NCBI GenBank assembly: GCA_002409965.1 | Contig: DHON01000124.1 | Coordinates: 1-28,015, forward strand | Reading direction: 5' to 3' | Source: Firmicutes bacterium UBA5389 | GTDB taxonomy: Bacteria > Bacillota > DTU025 | DNA length: 28,015 nt | Part shown: piece after piece, positions 14,778-23,148 of the stretch | How the letters are laid out: each line of letters opens with the position of its first letter | How positions within the stretch are numbered: the stretch's first letter is position 1 | Notes under the pieces: model-generated | What the model was told of the DNA's origin: nothing | What the model saw: only the letters and a program-made list of their open reading frames with translations | The model's database searches: none | Position numbers and translations under genes: made by a program

Positions 14778-15791
14778 GTGTACTACATGGGTGCAATCGG
14801 CTGGATTATTCCGCTTATCGTAATCGTATTTCTGCTGGTGCTGTTGAACTTCATCCCGATCGGTCTGTGGATTTCGGCGTGGGCCGCGGGTGTGCGGGTG
14901 GGGCTACTCACTCTGGTCGGAATGAGGCTGCGCAGGGTGGCGCCGATCAGAATCATCATGCCCATGATCAAGGCTGTGAAAGCTGGTATACCGGTTAGCG
15001 TTGATAAGCTCGAGGCCCACCATCTGGCGGGCGGAAATGTCGACCGCGTTGTGGACGCTCTCATCGCTGCGCAGCGAGCTGATATCGGCCTTCCGTTCGA
15101 GAGGGCGGCAGCTATCGACCTAGCCGGGCGGAATGTGCTCGAGGCGGTGCAGATGAGCGTCAACCCCAAAGTGATCGAGACGCCGGTAGTGGCGGCTGTG
15201 GCCAAGGACGGCATTGAACTCAAGGCCAAAGCGCGCGTGACTGTGCGCGCCAACATCGATAGGCTGATAGGAGGCGCCGGAGAGGCCACAGTCATAGCCC
15301 GAGTGGGCGAGGGCATAGTGACCACCGTGGGCTCTGCTGAGAGCCACAAGGTAGTACTGGAGAATCCAGACATGATCTCCCGTACGGTTCTGAACAAAGG
15401 CCTCGACGACGGCACGGCCTTCGAGATTCTGTCGATCGACATTGCCGATGTCGATGTCGGCAGGAACATAGGAGCGCGCCTGCAGATGGATCAGGCCGAG
15501 GCCGACAAGAACATTGCACAGGCCAAGGCTGCAGAACGCAGGTTCGCGGCTCTCGCCTTGGAGCAAGAGAACAAGGCCAAGGTGCAGGAGATGCGGGCGC
15601 TGGTCGTGGAGGCCGAAGCCGAGGTTCCGCGCGCCCTGTCGGATGCTCTAAGAACCGGCAACATGGGAGCCATGGATTACTACAACCTTCTGAACCTGAA
15701 GGCTGATACCCAGATGCGCGACTCCATCTCGCGGTCTACGGGCAGGGCTGGCATGCCGGATGATTCAGGGCCGGATGCCGGTATGAAGTGA
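14778..15791 (+). CDS. floA: Flotillin-like protein FloA
   Basis: FloA is a membrane-associated SPFH-domain scaffold of functional membrane microdomains in Bacillota. The 337-residue product has the family's N-terminal membrane-inserting segment (IGWIIPLIVIVFLLVLLNFIPIGLWISAW). The conserved LLTLVGMRLRRVAPIRIIMPMIKAVKAG and LEAHHLAGGNVDRVVDALIAA follow. The SPFH core holds VNPKVIETPVVAAVAKDGIE and RVTVRANIDRLIGGAGEATV. An Ala/Glu-rich coiled-coil (about 230-290) and the PRALSDALRTGNMGAMDYYN end complete the family pattern. The GTG at 14778 lies 8 bases after GGGGGGG at the end of nfeD, so the pair is probably translationally coupled. Confidence 0.95.
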   Translation: MYYMGAIGWIIPLIVIVFLLVLLNFIPIGLWISAWAAGVRVGLLTLVGMRLRRVAPIRIIMPMIKAVKAGIPVSVDKLEAHHLAGGNVDRVVDALIAAQRADIGLPFERAAAIDLAGRNVLEAVQMSVNPKVIETPVVAAVAKDGIELKAKARVTVRANIDRLIGGAGEATVIARVGEGIVTTVGSAESHKVVLENPDMISRTVLNKGLDDGTAFEILSIDIADVDVGRNIGARLQMDQAEADKNIAQAKAAERRFAALALEQENKAKVQEMRALVVEAEAEVPRALSDALRTGNMGAMDYYNLLNLKADTQMRDSISRSTGRAGMPDDSGPDAGMK

Positions 15792-15840
15792 TGCCGCCGA
15801 TGCAGGCGGCGAATCGGGCTTTCACCGGGGGGTGGCTGCG

Positions 15841-16569
15841 GTGGATGGTCTAGAGGGGCTTATCGGGCTGATATGGTTCATGGTGTTAGTGGGGTCAGTC
15901 TTGCGCGCCGTGATCCAGGCCAGGAGACGTGCTGAGCAGGGAGCGGCCAAGAGAGCCATGCAGCGGGCGCCGGGCCGATCCGATGCCCGCACGCCGGCTC
16001 CGCGGCGGGCGATACCGGACCTGGGAAAGCAGGTGTTCAGGACGGGGTGGCCTGTCTACCCCGGCCAGCCGGCCCAGCCGGTGGTCGTGGTCGAACCCGA
16101 TCAGAGCCTGCGCGAGGGCGTGTCATCCGAAGGCGTGTCTGCCGAGGGCGACGATGCCGAGGGCGACGATGCCGAGGGCGGCTATTCCACCGAGGGAGAC
16201 GGCCGCGACATCCATCGTCGGCTCAGGCAGGAACGGTCGGACGAATGGCAGTCTGAAGGAGTGCGCAAGTGGGAAATGCCTGCAGGTACCGGCTCCCTGG
16301 GCGATGTGGGCGAGGCTCTGGACGAGCCCATGCTGAAGTCGGCCGACACGTTCTCGGTTGAAATCGAACAAGAGACGATGGATTGGGCCTCCGACGAGGA
16401 GATAGACGCCGGGGGGGTTGGCGCTGCCCAGGCTGGTGGCCGCAGGGAAGGCGATGCCGGAGGGTGGCAGTTGCCGGGCCGTGTAGGGCCGGGGCAGGCC
16501 CTTGCGGGGATAGTGTGGGGAACTGTGTTGGGTTCCCCTCGGTGCAGATTGACTCGGCACGGACGGTAG
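15841..16569 (+). CDS. Membrane-anchored acidic protein of unknown function, floA-linked
   Basis: I do not know a named family. The 242-residue product starts with one hydrophobic helix (LEGLIGLIWFMVLVGSVLRAV), then a basic stretch (QARRRAEQGAAKRAMQ), then a long low-complexity, acidic, probably disordered region with repeated EGDDA units (a 15-bp DNA repeat at 16141-16180). The end, QALAGIVWGTVLGSPRCR, resembles a short C-terminal IVWxExLGxPR motif that I recall at the end of small membrane proteins encoded near floA in other Firmicutes. That comparison is from memory. GTG at 15841 is preferred over GTG at 15832 because GGGGGG (15826-15832) is spaced properly only for the former. The gene follows floA by 49 bases, and a small GCCGCC/GGCGGC hairpin lies between them. 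Confidence 0.8.
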   Translation: MDGLEGLIGLIWFMVLVGSVLRAVIQARRRAEQGAAKRAMQRAPGRSDARTPAPRRAIPDLGKQVFRTGWPVYPGQPAQPVVVVEPDQSLREGVSSEGVSAEGDDAEGDDAEGGYSTEGDGRDIHRRLRQERSDEWQSEGVRKWEMPAGTGSLGDVGEALDEPMLKSADTFSVEIEQETMDWASDEEIDAGGVGAAQAGGRREGDAGGWQLPGRVGPGQALAGIVWGTVLGSPRCRLTRHGR

Positions 16570-16577
16570 TGTAAGCT
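16549..16577 (+). promoter_or_regulatory. Likely sigma-A promoter of the purine operon
   Basis: TTGACT (16549-16554), a 17-base spacer and TAAGCT (16572-16577) form a fair promoter overlapping the end of the upstream gene. Its predicted start, near 16584, precedes the riboswitch. The -35 is strong and the -10 is weak. Confidence 0.5.
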
Positions 16578-16635
16578 CTGTGTGTAGGCTACGTACAGGC
16601 CATGCGCTAATCGGCGACTCAAACTGAATATGCTG

Positions 16636-16773
16636 CTTTCACGAGCGAAAGTGCGCCTAGGGTTCCACTTCAGTGCCGCGCAAGCGCGTGGCGGAAGGTT
16701 CGGTCCGAGCGGCGCAGGCGCCCTTGGCGGCGCTACACCTCAAGGGATAAAAACCCCGGCGGTCAGGTTTCAC
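16636..16773 (+). promoter_or_regulatory. PRPP riboswitch (ykkC class, subtype 2b) aptamer
   Basis: The conserved ykkC-class blocks appear in order: GAAAGTG (16647-16653), CTAGGGTTCC (16657-16666), GGTCCGAG (16702-16709), CAAGGGATAAAA (16741-16752), CCCCGGCGG (16754-16762) and CAGGTTTC (16764-16771). Variable GC-rich stems lie between them. The 3' part ending in GGCGG, two bases, AGGTTTC is the form I know from PRPP aptamers rather than guanidine aptamers, and the next genes are a de novo purine operon, the usual regulon of PRPP riboswitches. The aptamer 3' strand overlaps the left arm of an intrinsic terminator (16749-16762). PRPP binding should therefore prevent termination and turn the operon on. 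I see no guanine aptamer in tandem. Subtype 2a (ppGpp) is the main alternative. Confidence 0.85.
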
Positions 16774-16807
16774 TCACCGTAGTGAACCGCCGGGGTTTTT
16801 CGTTTTT
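16749..16807 (+). terminator. Riboswitch-controlled intrinsic terminator before purE
   Basis: AAAAACCCCGGCGG (16749-16762) is perfectly complementary to CCGCCGGGGTTTTT (16787-16800), with an inner TTCACT/AGTGAA stem, and is followed by TTTTTCGTTTTT (16796-16807). It shares its left arm with the riboswitch aptamer, so aptamer and terminator are mutually exclusive. Confidence 0.95.
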
Positions 16808-16833
16808 CCCATCACGGCAAGGAGGGAATGGAT

Positions 16834-17349
16834 ATGACTGTTGGGGTGGTTATGGGCAGCCAGTCGGACCTGGCCAAGATGTCGAAGGCGTGGGAGGCCC
16901 TTTCCGAGTTGGGCATCGGGTATGAGGTCAGGGTGATCTCGGCGCACAGGACTCCCGATGAAGCTGTGGCCTATGCCCGAGGGGCAGAGGAGCGCGGGCT
17001 GTGCGCGATCATCGCAGGCGCGGGCGGCGCCGCCCACTTGGCGGGCGTGATGGCGGCCTACACCGTTCTGCCTGTGATCGGTGTGCCGATCGCATCAGGG
17101 GCCATGGGAGGCTTCGACGCGTTGTGCTCCACGGTGATGATGCCGTCGGGCGTGCCGGTGGCTACGGTGGCGATCGACGGGGCCGCCAATGCAGGGGTGT
17201 TGGCAGCCCAGATCATAGCGGTGTCCGACCCAAGGGTGAGGGAGAGGCTCACGGAATACAGACGTTCGATGGCGGAGAAGGTACGGCAGGTGGATGCAGA
17301 GGTGCAGGCACAAGCACAGGCAAAAACGGCAGGAGGCGCAGTTGATTGA
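16834..17349 (+). CDS. purE: N5-carboxyaminoimidazole ribonucleotide mutase PurE
   Basis: PurE moves the carboxyl group of N5-CAIR to C4, forming CAIR in de novo purine synthesis. The 171-residue product has the phosphate-binding GSQSD (residues 8-12), YEVRVISAHRTPDE with the catalytic His, AGAGGAAHLAGVMAA, and GVPIASGAMGGFDAL. The last resembles the octameric class I enzyme. No purK is present in the cluster. ATG at 16834 is chosen because AAGGAGGG (16819-16826) would be only 1 base from the ATG at 16828. It is the first gene of the riboswitch-controlled pur operon. purS starts inside its stop codon. Confidence 0.95.
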   Translation: MTVGVVMGSQSDLAKMSKAWEALSELGIGYEVRVISAHRTPDEAVAYARGAEERGLCAIIAGAGGAAHLAGVMAAYTVLPVIGVPIASGAMGGFDALCSTVMMPSGVPVATVAIDGAANAGVLAAQIIAVSDPRVRERLTEYRRSMAEKVRQVDAEVQAQAQAKTAGGAVD

Positions 17350-17606
17350 GGTACGTAGCTGACATCGTCGTGAAACTGAAGAAGTCCATACTCGACCCGC
17401 AGGGCGAGGCCGTTAGGTCGGCCCTTGGGTCCATGGGCTACACTGGAGTGCAGGACGTGAGGATCGGAAAACGCATAGAGGTTCGCCTGGAAGCTGCTAA
17501 CGAGGCCCAGTGCAGGCAGGCTGTGGACGAGATGTGCTCGCGCCTTTTGGCCAATACGGTCATGGAGACCTACGATTTCAGCGTCAGAGAGGAGCCTGGG
17601 GAATGA
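17346..17606 (+). CDS. purS: Phosphoribosylformylglycinamidine synthase subunit PurS
   Basis: PurS is the small structural subunit that assembles PurL and PurQ into FGAM synthase and helps channel ammonia. The 86-residue protein has the family pattern ADIVVKLKKSILDPQGEAV, LGSMGYTGVQDVRIGKRIE and MCSRLLANTVMETYDFSV. The TTG at 17346 overlaps the purE stop (TTGA) and has AGGAGG (17331-17336) 9 bases upstream. purQ starts within its stop codon (ATGA). The purS-purQ-purL order with 4-8 base overlaps implies tightly coupled translation of the three subunits. Confidence 0.95.
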   Translation: MRYVADIVVKLKKSILDPQGEAVRSALGSMGYTGVQDVRIGKRIEVRLEAANEAQCRQAVDEMCSRLLANTVMETYDFSVREEPGE

Positions 17607-18307
17607 AGTTCGGCGTAGTCGTGTTCCCAGGGTCCAACTGCGACAGAGACGTTCAGACTGCGGCGCGCGCAGCCGGCTACGAGGCCGATTTCATCTGGCA
17701 CGCTGCTACGGCCGTAGACGGGTTCGACTGCCTGGTGCTGCCGGGAGGGTTCTCCTACGGCGACTATCTGCGCACCGCCGCCATTGCGCGGTTCTCACCG
17801 GTGATGGCGGCGGTCGCCGAGTTCGCAGCGTCCGGCCGCCCAGTCATCGGGATCTGCAACGGGTTCCAGGTCCTGCTCGAGGCGGGGATGCTGCCAGGGG
17901 CGATGCTCAAGAATACCAGCTGCCGGTTTCTGTGCAAAGCGCAGCGAATCCGGGTGGAATCCGCGCGCACGCCGTTTACGCTCAAGCTCCGCCCGGGCCA
18001 GGTGATCACGTTGCCCATTGCCCACGGCGAGGGCAACTACTATGCCGACAGCGAGACGCTTGCGCAGATTGAACGGCACGGCCAGGTCGTATTCAGGTAC
18101 TGCAACGAGTCCGGCGGCGCAACGCCCGAGTCCAACCCCAACGGCAGTCTGGGCAACATCGCCGGCGTATGCAACGAGGCAGGCAACGTCCTGGGGATGA
18201 TGCCCCATCCTGAGCGCGCCGGCGAACAGATACTCGGCGGCGCCGATGGCAGGCTGATACTGGACTCAGTCGCCCAGTGGGTGCAGGGAGGTGGCCGGAT
18301 TGGCTGA
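17603..18307 (+). CDS. purQ: Phosphoribosylformylglycinamidine synthase subunit PurQ (glutaminase)
   Basis: PurQ is the class I glutamine amidotransferase subunit that supplies ammonia to PurL. The 234-residue protein begins MKFGVVVFPGSNCDRD. It has LPGGFSYGDYLR, the nucleophile Cys85 in GICNGFQ, the ending MMPHPER with catalytic His202, and the ISH-like PIAHGEGNYYAD. The length is typical. The ATG overlaps the purS stop by 4 bases and follows GAGGAGCC. The end overlaps purL by 8 bases. Confidence 0.96.
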   Translation: MKFGVVVFPGSNCDRDVQTAARAAGYEADFIWHAATAVDGFDCLVLPGGFSYGDYLRTAAIARFSPVMAAVAEFAASGRPVIGICNGFQVLLEAGMLPGAMLKNTSCRFLCKAQRIRVESARTPFTLKLRPGQVITLPIAHGEGNYYADSETLAQIERHGQVVFRYCNESGGATPESNPNGSLGNIAGVCNEAGNVLGMMPHPERAGEQILGGADGRLILDSVAQWVQGGGRIG

Positions 18308-20588
18308 TAGGCTAGACAACGAGCAGGATCGAGTTTGGCAAACGATGGGTCTGACCGATGAGGAATACGAGCGCATCCGGGAGCTGCTCGGGCGGGATCC
18401 AAACTATGTTGAGCTGGGCATGTTCTCGGTGATGTGGTCGGAGCACTGCTCCTACAAGAACACCCGGGCCGTCCTGCGCGATCTGCCCACGTCAGGTCCG
18501 CAGGTGCTGCAGGGGCCGGGGGAGAACGCCGGAATCGTAGACGTCGGCGATGGGCTGGCTGTAGTTTTCAAGATCGAAAGCCACAACCACCCTTCGGCGG
18601 TCGAGCCTTACCAGGGCGCCGCCACCGGAGTGGGGGGCATCATCAGGGACATCTTCACCATGGGCGCGCGGCCCATTGCGTCCCTCGACTCCCTGTGGCT
18701 GGGCGACCTCAGCTCCGCCCGAGCACGTACGCTGTTTTCGGGGATAGTGGCGGGGATCTCCGGCTACGGAAACGCAGTCGGCATTCCGACCGTTGGGGGT
18801 CAGACTGTCTTCCATCCTTCGTACGAAAGCAATCCGCTGGTCAACGCCATGTGCGTGGGCGTCATGCGCCATGACGACATCAAGCGAGGCGCCGCCACGG
18901 GCGTAGGCAACTCGGTGATGGTGATCGGCTCCACAACTGGCCGAGACGGAATACACGGCGCGACTTTCGCATCGGCCGACCTAACCGATGAGGCAGTGGA
19001 GCGCAAGTCGGCCGTTCAGGTGGGCGACCCGTTCCGCGAGAAACTGCTGCTCGAAGCGTGCCTGGAGCTGGTCGCGCGCGGATGTGTGCTCGGAATTCAG
19101 GACATGGGCGCGGCTGGACTGACATGCTCGTCGTGTGAGATGGCGTCGCGGGCCGGCACCGGGATGGTCGTCGACCTGGACCGGGTGCCGCGGCGCGAGA
19201 CCGGCATGACGCCCTACGAAGTGATGCTGTCGGAGTCGCAGGAGAGGATGCTTCTGGTGCCGACGCCCGGCAAGGAGCGCGAGGTTCGGGAGGTTCTGGT
19301 CAAGTGGGGCCTGGAGGCCGTGGTAGTAGGCGAGGTCACGGCGGACGGGATGGTCACCATCACCGAAGGCGGGCGCGTTGCGGCGCAGGTTCCCGCTAAG
19401 GCATTGGCGGACGAGGCCCCGCTCTATCACAGGGAATCAGCGAAGCCGGAGTATGTGGACAGGCTGGCCGCGTTCGACACCGACGATGTGCCGGCGTGCG
19501 AGGATCTGAGCGGCGCCCTGCTCCGACTGATCGGCAGCCCCAGCATCGCCAGCAAGAGGTGGGTGTGGGAGCAGTACGACCACCAGGTGGGCGCGGGAAC
19601 AGTGATAGGGCCCGGATCCGATGCGGCGGTGATACGTCTGCCTGGATCGAAGCGAGGCATCGCCCTGTCGACTGACTGCAATAGCCGATACTGCTATCTC
19701 AACCCGCGCCTGGGGGCGGCCCATGCGGTGGCTGAGGCTGCACGCAACGTGGCCTGCACCGGGGCGCGTCCGCTGGCCGCGACTAACTGCCAAAACTTCG
19801 GCAATCCCTACAAGCCTGAGGTGTTCTGGCAGTTCCGCGAGGCGATATCGGGGATGTCGGAGGCGTGCCGCGCCCTGGGTACGCCGGTCACAGGCGGCAA
19901 CGTCAGTCTCTACAACGAGGACGGCGAGACCGCCATTCGCCCCACGCCCGTCATAGGCATGGTCGGCGTGATCAACGATGTGGAGCGCCGAGTGCCCATG
20001 GGGTTTCAGGCCGACGGCGATACCGTGGTGCTTCTGGGCGCCACGCGCGACGAGATCGGCGCATCGGAGTATCTGGCTGTTGTGCAAGGCGTCGAGGCCG
20101 GGCAGGTGCCGACGCTCGACCTTCAGGCCGAGGCTCGCCTGTGCAAGCTGCTGTGGACTGCCGCATCGCGCGGCCTGCTCAGCTCGGCGCATGACGCATC
20201 CGAGGGTGGCCTGGCAGTGGCTCTGGCCGAGTGCGTCATTGCCGGATCGCGCGGCGCGAGCTTGTGGGTTGACGGCGCCGGCGCCGATCCGGGGCTAACC
20301 ACGGATCGCTTCCTGTTCAGCGAAAGCGGAGCCAGGGCAGTGGTAAGCGCGAGCCCGTCCACTCTGGACGCATTTCTTGCGCTCGCGGCAGAACTGGACG
20401 TGCCTCTCGCGGTCGTGGGTCGCGTGGGCGGCGACCGACTGTGCGTCAGGTTCGGGCCGGCGCCGGATGGGACTGCGCGCGATGGATCGACGCTCGGCGA
20501 AGCGGATGCCGCGCGGTGCATCGATGTTGGCATTGAAGCGCTGTTGAGTGCGTACGAGGAGGCAATACCATGCGCCATGCAGGGGTAA
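18300..20588 (+). CDS. purL: Phosphoribosylformylglycinamidine synthase subunit PurL (small form)
   Basis: PurL is the ATP-dependent synthetase that makes FGAM from FGAR with ammonia from PurQ. The 762-residue length is that of the small, PurS/PurQ-dependent type. Features include MFSVMWSEHCSYKNTR with the conserved His49, FKIESHNHPSAVEPYQGAATGVGG (the ATP and Mg region) and DLTDEAVERKSAVQVGDPF. The second half is a pseudo-duplicated PurM-like fold (DGxxRY equivalent TDCNSRYCYLNPRLG and TGGNVSLYNE). TTG at 18300 is preferred because GGGAGG (18286-18291) overlaps the GTG at 18291 but lies 8 bases from the TTG. The purF-purM gene starts 19 bases before its stop. Confidence 0.96.
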   Translation: MADRLDNEQDRVWQTMGLTDEEYERIRELLGRDPNYVELGMFSVMWSEHCSYKNTRAVLRDLPTSGPQVLQGPGENAGIVDVGDGLAVVFKIESHNHPSAVEPYQGAATGVGGIIRDIFTMGARPIASLDSLWLGDLSSARARTLFSGIVAGISGYGNAVGIPTVGGQTVFHPSYESNPLVNAMCVGVMRHDDIKRGAATGVGNSVMVIGSTTGRDGIHGATFASADLTDEAVERKSAVQVGDPFREKLLLEACLELVARGCVLGIQDMGAAGLTCSSCEMASRAGTGMVVDLDRVPRRETGMTPYEVMLSESQERMLLVPTPGKEREVREVLVKWGLEAVVVGEVTADGMVTITEGGRVAAQVPAKALADEAPLYHRESAKPEYVDRLAAFDTDDVPACEDLSGALLRLIGSPSIASKRWVWEQYDHQVGAGTVIGPGSDAAVIRLPGSKRGIALSTDCNSRYCYLNPRLGAAHAVAEAARNVACTGARPLAATNCQNFGNPYKPEVFWQFREAISGMSEACRALGTPVTGGNVSLYNEDGETAIRPTPVIGMVGVINDVERRVPMGFQADGDTVVLLGATRDEIGASEYLAVVQGVEAGQVPTLDLQAEARLCKLLWTAASRGLLSSAHDASEGGLAVALAECVIAGSRGASLWVDGAGADPGLTTDRFLFSESGARAVVSASPSTLDAFLALAAELDVPLAVVGRVGGDRLCVRFGPAPDGTARDGSTLGEADAARCIDVGIEALLSAYEEAIPCAMQG

Positions 20589-23128
20589 TGGTGGCGCCCG
20601 CTCTTCCTTGGGACAGGCCCAGGGAAGAGTGCGGCGTGTTCGGGGCGTGCATGGATGCGGATGCAGGCGCGGACGCCGCGCTGACCACGTTCTACGGTCT
20701 CATGTCCGTTCAGCACCGTGGACAGGACAGCGCAGGAATCGCGTCGAGCCGAGAGGGGCGCATTCGGGTCATCAAGGGCCCAGGACTAGCCGCTGAGGTC
20801 TTCCACGAGGACGCGCTAGCCCGCTTGAGAGGATCGCTTGCTATCGGGCACGTGCGAAACGCGGCGCGCGCAGACGAAGACGACTCAGCTATACAGCCTT
20901 TCGTTCTGCGCTTCACAGGCGGGATGATGGCCGTGGCGCACAACGGCAGCATCACCAACAGCCAGGCCTTAAGAGACCGGCTGGGGCGCTCGGGAGTGGT
21001 GTTCCACAGTGAGTCCGATGCCGAGGTCATCGGCTCGCTGATCGCCCGCTACTACTCGCTGGGCATGACCGGGGCGATAGAGCGCGCCATGGAAGACTTG
21101 GAGGGCGCCTACTCCTTTCTGATCATGGCGGATCAGTCGATATACGCGGTGCGCGATCCGTACGGGTTCAGGCCGCTGGCGCTAGGCTCGTCGCCGGATG
21201 GATGGGCGGCGGCGTCCGAGACGTGCGCGCTGGACTCTGTGGGGATGGCGGGGAAACGCGATGTTGAACCCGGCGAGATCACGGTGATCACCAAGGACGG
21301 GCTGAGGCGGGTATCGACTCGCGCGTCGAGACGGGGCACCGGCAGAGCTACGTGCATTTTCGAGTACATCTACTTCGCGCGCCCCGATTCTGTGGTGGAC
21401 GGCATCAATGTGGCCGCCGCTCGGCATGCTCTGGGCGCGCGGCTGGCGGACGAGGCTCAGGTAGAGGCGGACGCGGTGATCAGTGTTCCCGAATCCGGCG
21501 TCGCGGCCGGGCTGGGATATGCAGAGGCCAGCGGGATCCGCTACCAGCAGGGGCTGATCAGAAATCGGTATCTGGGCCGGACGTTCATTCGCCCTAAGGC
21601 CAGTCAGCGCGAGACGGGAGTGCGCCTGAAGCTCAACGCGGTCGAGCACGTGTGCGCCGGGCGGCGCGTGGTGTTGGTTGACGACTCCATCGTGCGCGGC
21701 ACCACCAGCGCTAGGTTGGTAAGCTTGATGCGCAAATCCGGAGCGCGCCAGGTGCACCTTGGGGTGTCATCGCCTCCGGTGAAGTTCGCGTGCGCGTATG
21801 GGATCGACACGTCCCGCGGGCGCGAGCTGGTGGCCGCCACCAGGAGCGTCGAAGAGATACGCCAGCTCATAGGCGCCGACAGTCTGCATTACTTGTCGGT
21901 TCAGGGAATGCTCCAGACCATGCACGCTCTTGCATCGTCTTCGCCTTCAGTGGATGGAGGCAAAGCGGGGTTCTGCACCGCCTGTTTCAGCGGCGTCTAC
22001 CCGGATCGGGCCGAGCCGTGCGAGTGCGCTCGCGCACGGATCCCGGGTGCGGAAGGCACCGCCGATGGCATCGCGGACGGCTCCGCAGGGCGGCTGTCGT
22101 ACGCCGAGGCCGGCGTGAACATCGACGAGGGCGACCGGGCGGTGGCGTTGATGAAGCCCGCCGTTAGGAGCACTTTCACAGCCGACATCGTGGGAGATGT
22201 GGGAGGATTTGGCGGGCTGATCAGGTTCAACTCGGCCGGATATGAGGATCCGGTGTTGGTGTCGGGCACCGATGGCGTGGGCACCAAGCTCAAGATCGCC
22301 TTCGCCATGAACCGCCACGACACTATCGGCATAGACGCCGTGGCCATGTGCGTCAACGATGTGCTGGTGTCTGGGGCGCGCCCCTTGTTTTTCCTGGACT
22401 ACATCGGCTGTGGGAAGCTGGAAGCCGAGCAGATAGCGCAAATCGTGTCGGGAGTCGCCGAAGGATGCCGCCAGGGCGGCTGCGCATTGGTGGGGGGCGA
22501 AACCGCCGAGATGCCGGGGTTCTATCCGGACGGGGAATACGACATCGCCGGGTTCGCAGTGGGCGCCGTGGATAAAGGGCGCATAGTCGATGGCTCGGGC
22601 ATCCGGCAAGGAGACGTTGTGATCGGGCTGGCATCGTCCGGCCTGCATTCCAACGGTTACTCCCTGGCCCGAAAGGCCCTTCTCGAAAAGGGCGGCTTCA
22701 CCGTGGCGCAGGCTCTGGACCAACCGGAGTTCGGCGGCACTCTGGGGGAGGAGATGCTCAGCCCCACCAGGATATATGTGCGGTCTGTGTTGTCGCTTCT
22801 GGAGCAGGTTCCGGTACTTGGAATGGCCCACATCACAGGCGGCGGGCTTGTCGAGAACCCGCCGCGCATGCTGCCGGCGGGCGCCTCCATGCGGCTGCGA
22901 TGGGGGTCGTGGCCGGTCCACCCCATATTCCGCCTGATTCAAGACGTGGGCAACGTGGACATAGACGAGATGCGCCGAGTGTTCAACATGGGCATAGGGT
23001 TCATGGTCGTGGTGCGGCCGGACGATGCCCAGCGCGCGCTGGAGATTCTGCAGGCCAGTGCTGAGAAAGCCTACATCATAGGGGAGATAGTCCCAGGTGA
23101 CGGACGAGTGGAGTTTGCGGAGCAGTGA
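20570..23128 (+). CDS. purFM: Fused amidophosphoribosyltransferase (PurF) and AIR synthetase (PurM)
   Basis: One uninterrupted frame of 852 codons encodes two purine enzymes. Residues about 1-475 are PurF, which makes phosphoribosylamine from PRPP and glutamine. A 20-residue propeptide precedes the nucleophile Cys21 in REECGVFGA, followed by SVQHRGQDSAGI, VAHNGSITN, and the PRPP loop VVLVDDSIVRGTTS. Cys in CIFEYIYFA, KFACAYG and FCTAC (469, 472) match the ligands of the Bacillus-type [4Fe-4S] enzyme. After a Gly/Ala/Asp linker (about 476-507), residues 508-852 are a complete PurM, which closes FGAM to AIR: YAEAGVNIDEGDRAV, SGTDGVGTKLKIA, VNDVLVSGARPLFFLDYIG, GGETAEMPGFY, HITGGGLVEN and FNMGIG. 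The ATG at 20570 has GAGGAGG (20556-20562) 7 bases upstream. Both halves keep their key residues, so both should be active. Confidence 0.95.
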   Translation: MRHAGVMVAPALPWDRPREECGVFGACMDADAGADAALTTFYGLMSVQHRGQDSAGIASSREGRIRVIKGPGLAAEVFHEDALARLRGSLAIGHVRNAARADEDDSAIQPFVLRFTGGMMAVAHNGSITNSQALRDRLGRSGVVFHSESDAEVIGSLIARYYSLGMTGAIERAMEDLEGAYSFLIMADQSIYAVRDPYGFRPLALGSSPDGWAAASETCALDSVGMAGKRDVEPGEITVITKDGLRRVSTRASRRGTGRATCIFEYIYFARPDSVVDGINVAAARHALGARLADEAQVEADAVISVPESGVAAGLGYAEASGIRYQQGLIRNRYLGRTFIRPKASQRETGVRLKLNAVEHVCAGRRVVLVDDSIVRGTTSARLVSLMRKSGARQVHLGVSSPPVKFACAYGIDTSRGRELVAATRSVEEIRQLIGADSLHYLSVQGMLQTMHALASSSPSVDGGKAGFCTACFSGVYPDRAEPCECARARIPGAEGTADGIADGSAGRLSYAEAGVNIDEGDRAVALMKPAVRSTFTADIVGDVGGFGGLIRFNSAGYEDPVLVSGTDGVGTKLKIAFAMNRHDTIGIDAVAMCVNDVLVSGARPLFFLDYIGCGKLEAEQIAQIVSGVAEGCRQGGCALVGGETAEMPGFYPDGEYDIAGFAVGAVDKGRIVDGSGIRQGDVVIGLASSGLHSNGYSLARKALLEKGGFTVAQALDQPEFGGTLGEEMLSPTRIYVRSVLSLLEQVPVLGMAHITGGGLVENPPRMLPAGASMRLRWGSWPVHPIFRLIQDVGNVDIDEMRRVFNMGIGFMVVVRPDDAQRALEILQASAEKAYIIGEIVPGDGRVEFAEQ

Positions 23129-23148
23129 TCGCGGGGAGGGACGAGGTC

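Noticed and set aside
16580..16640. A guanine riboswitch in tandem with the PRPP riboswitch
   Set aside because: The conserved purine-aptamer junction words are absent from the 60 bases before the PRPP aptamer.
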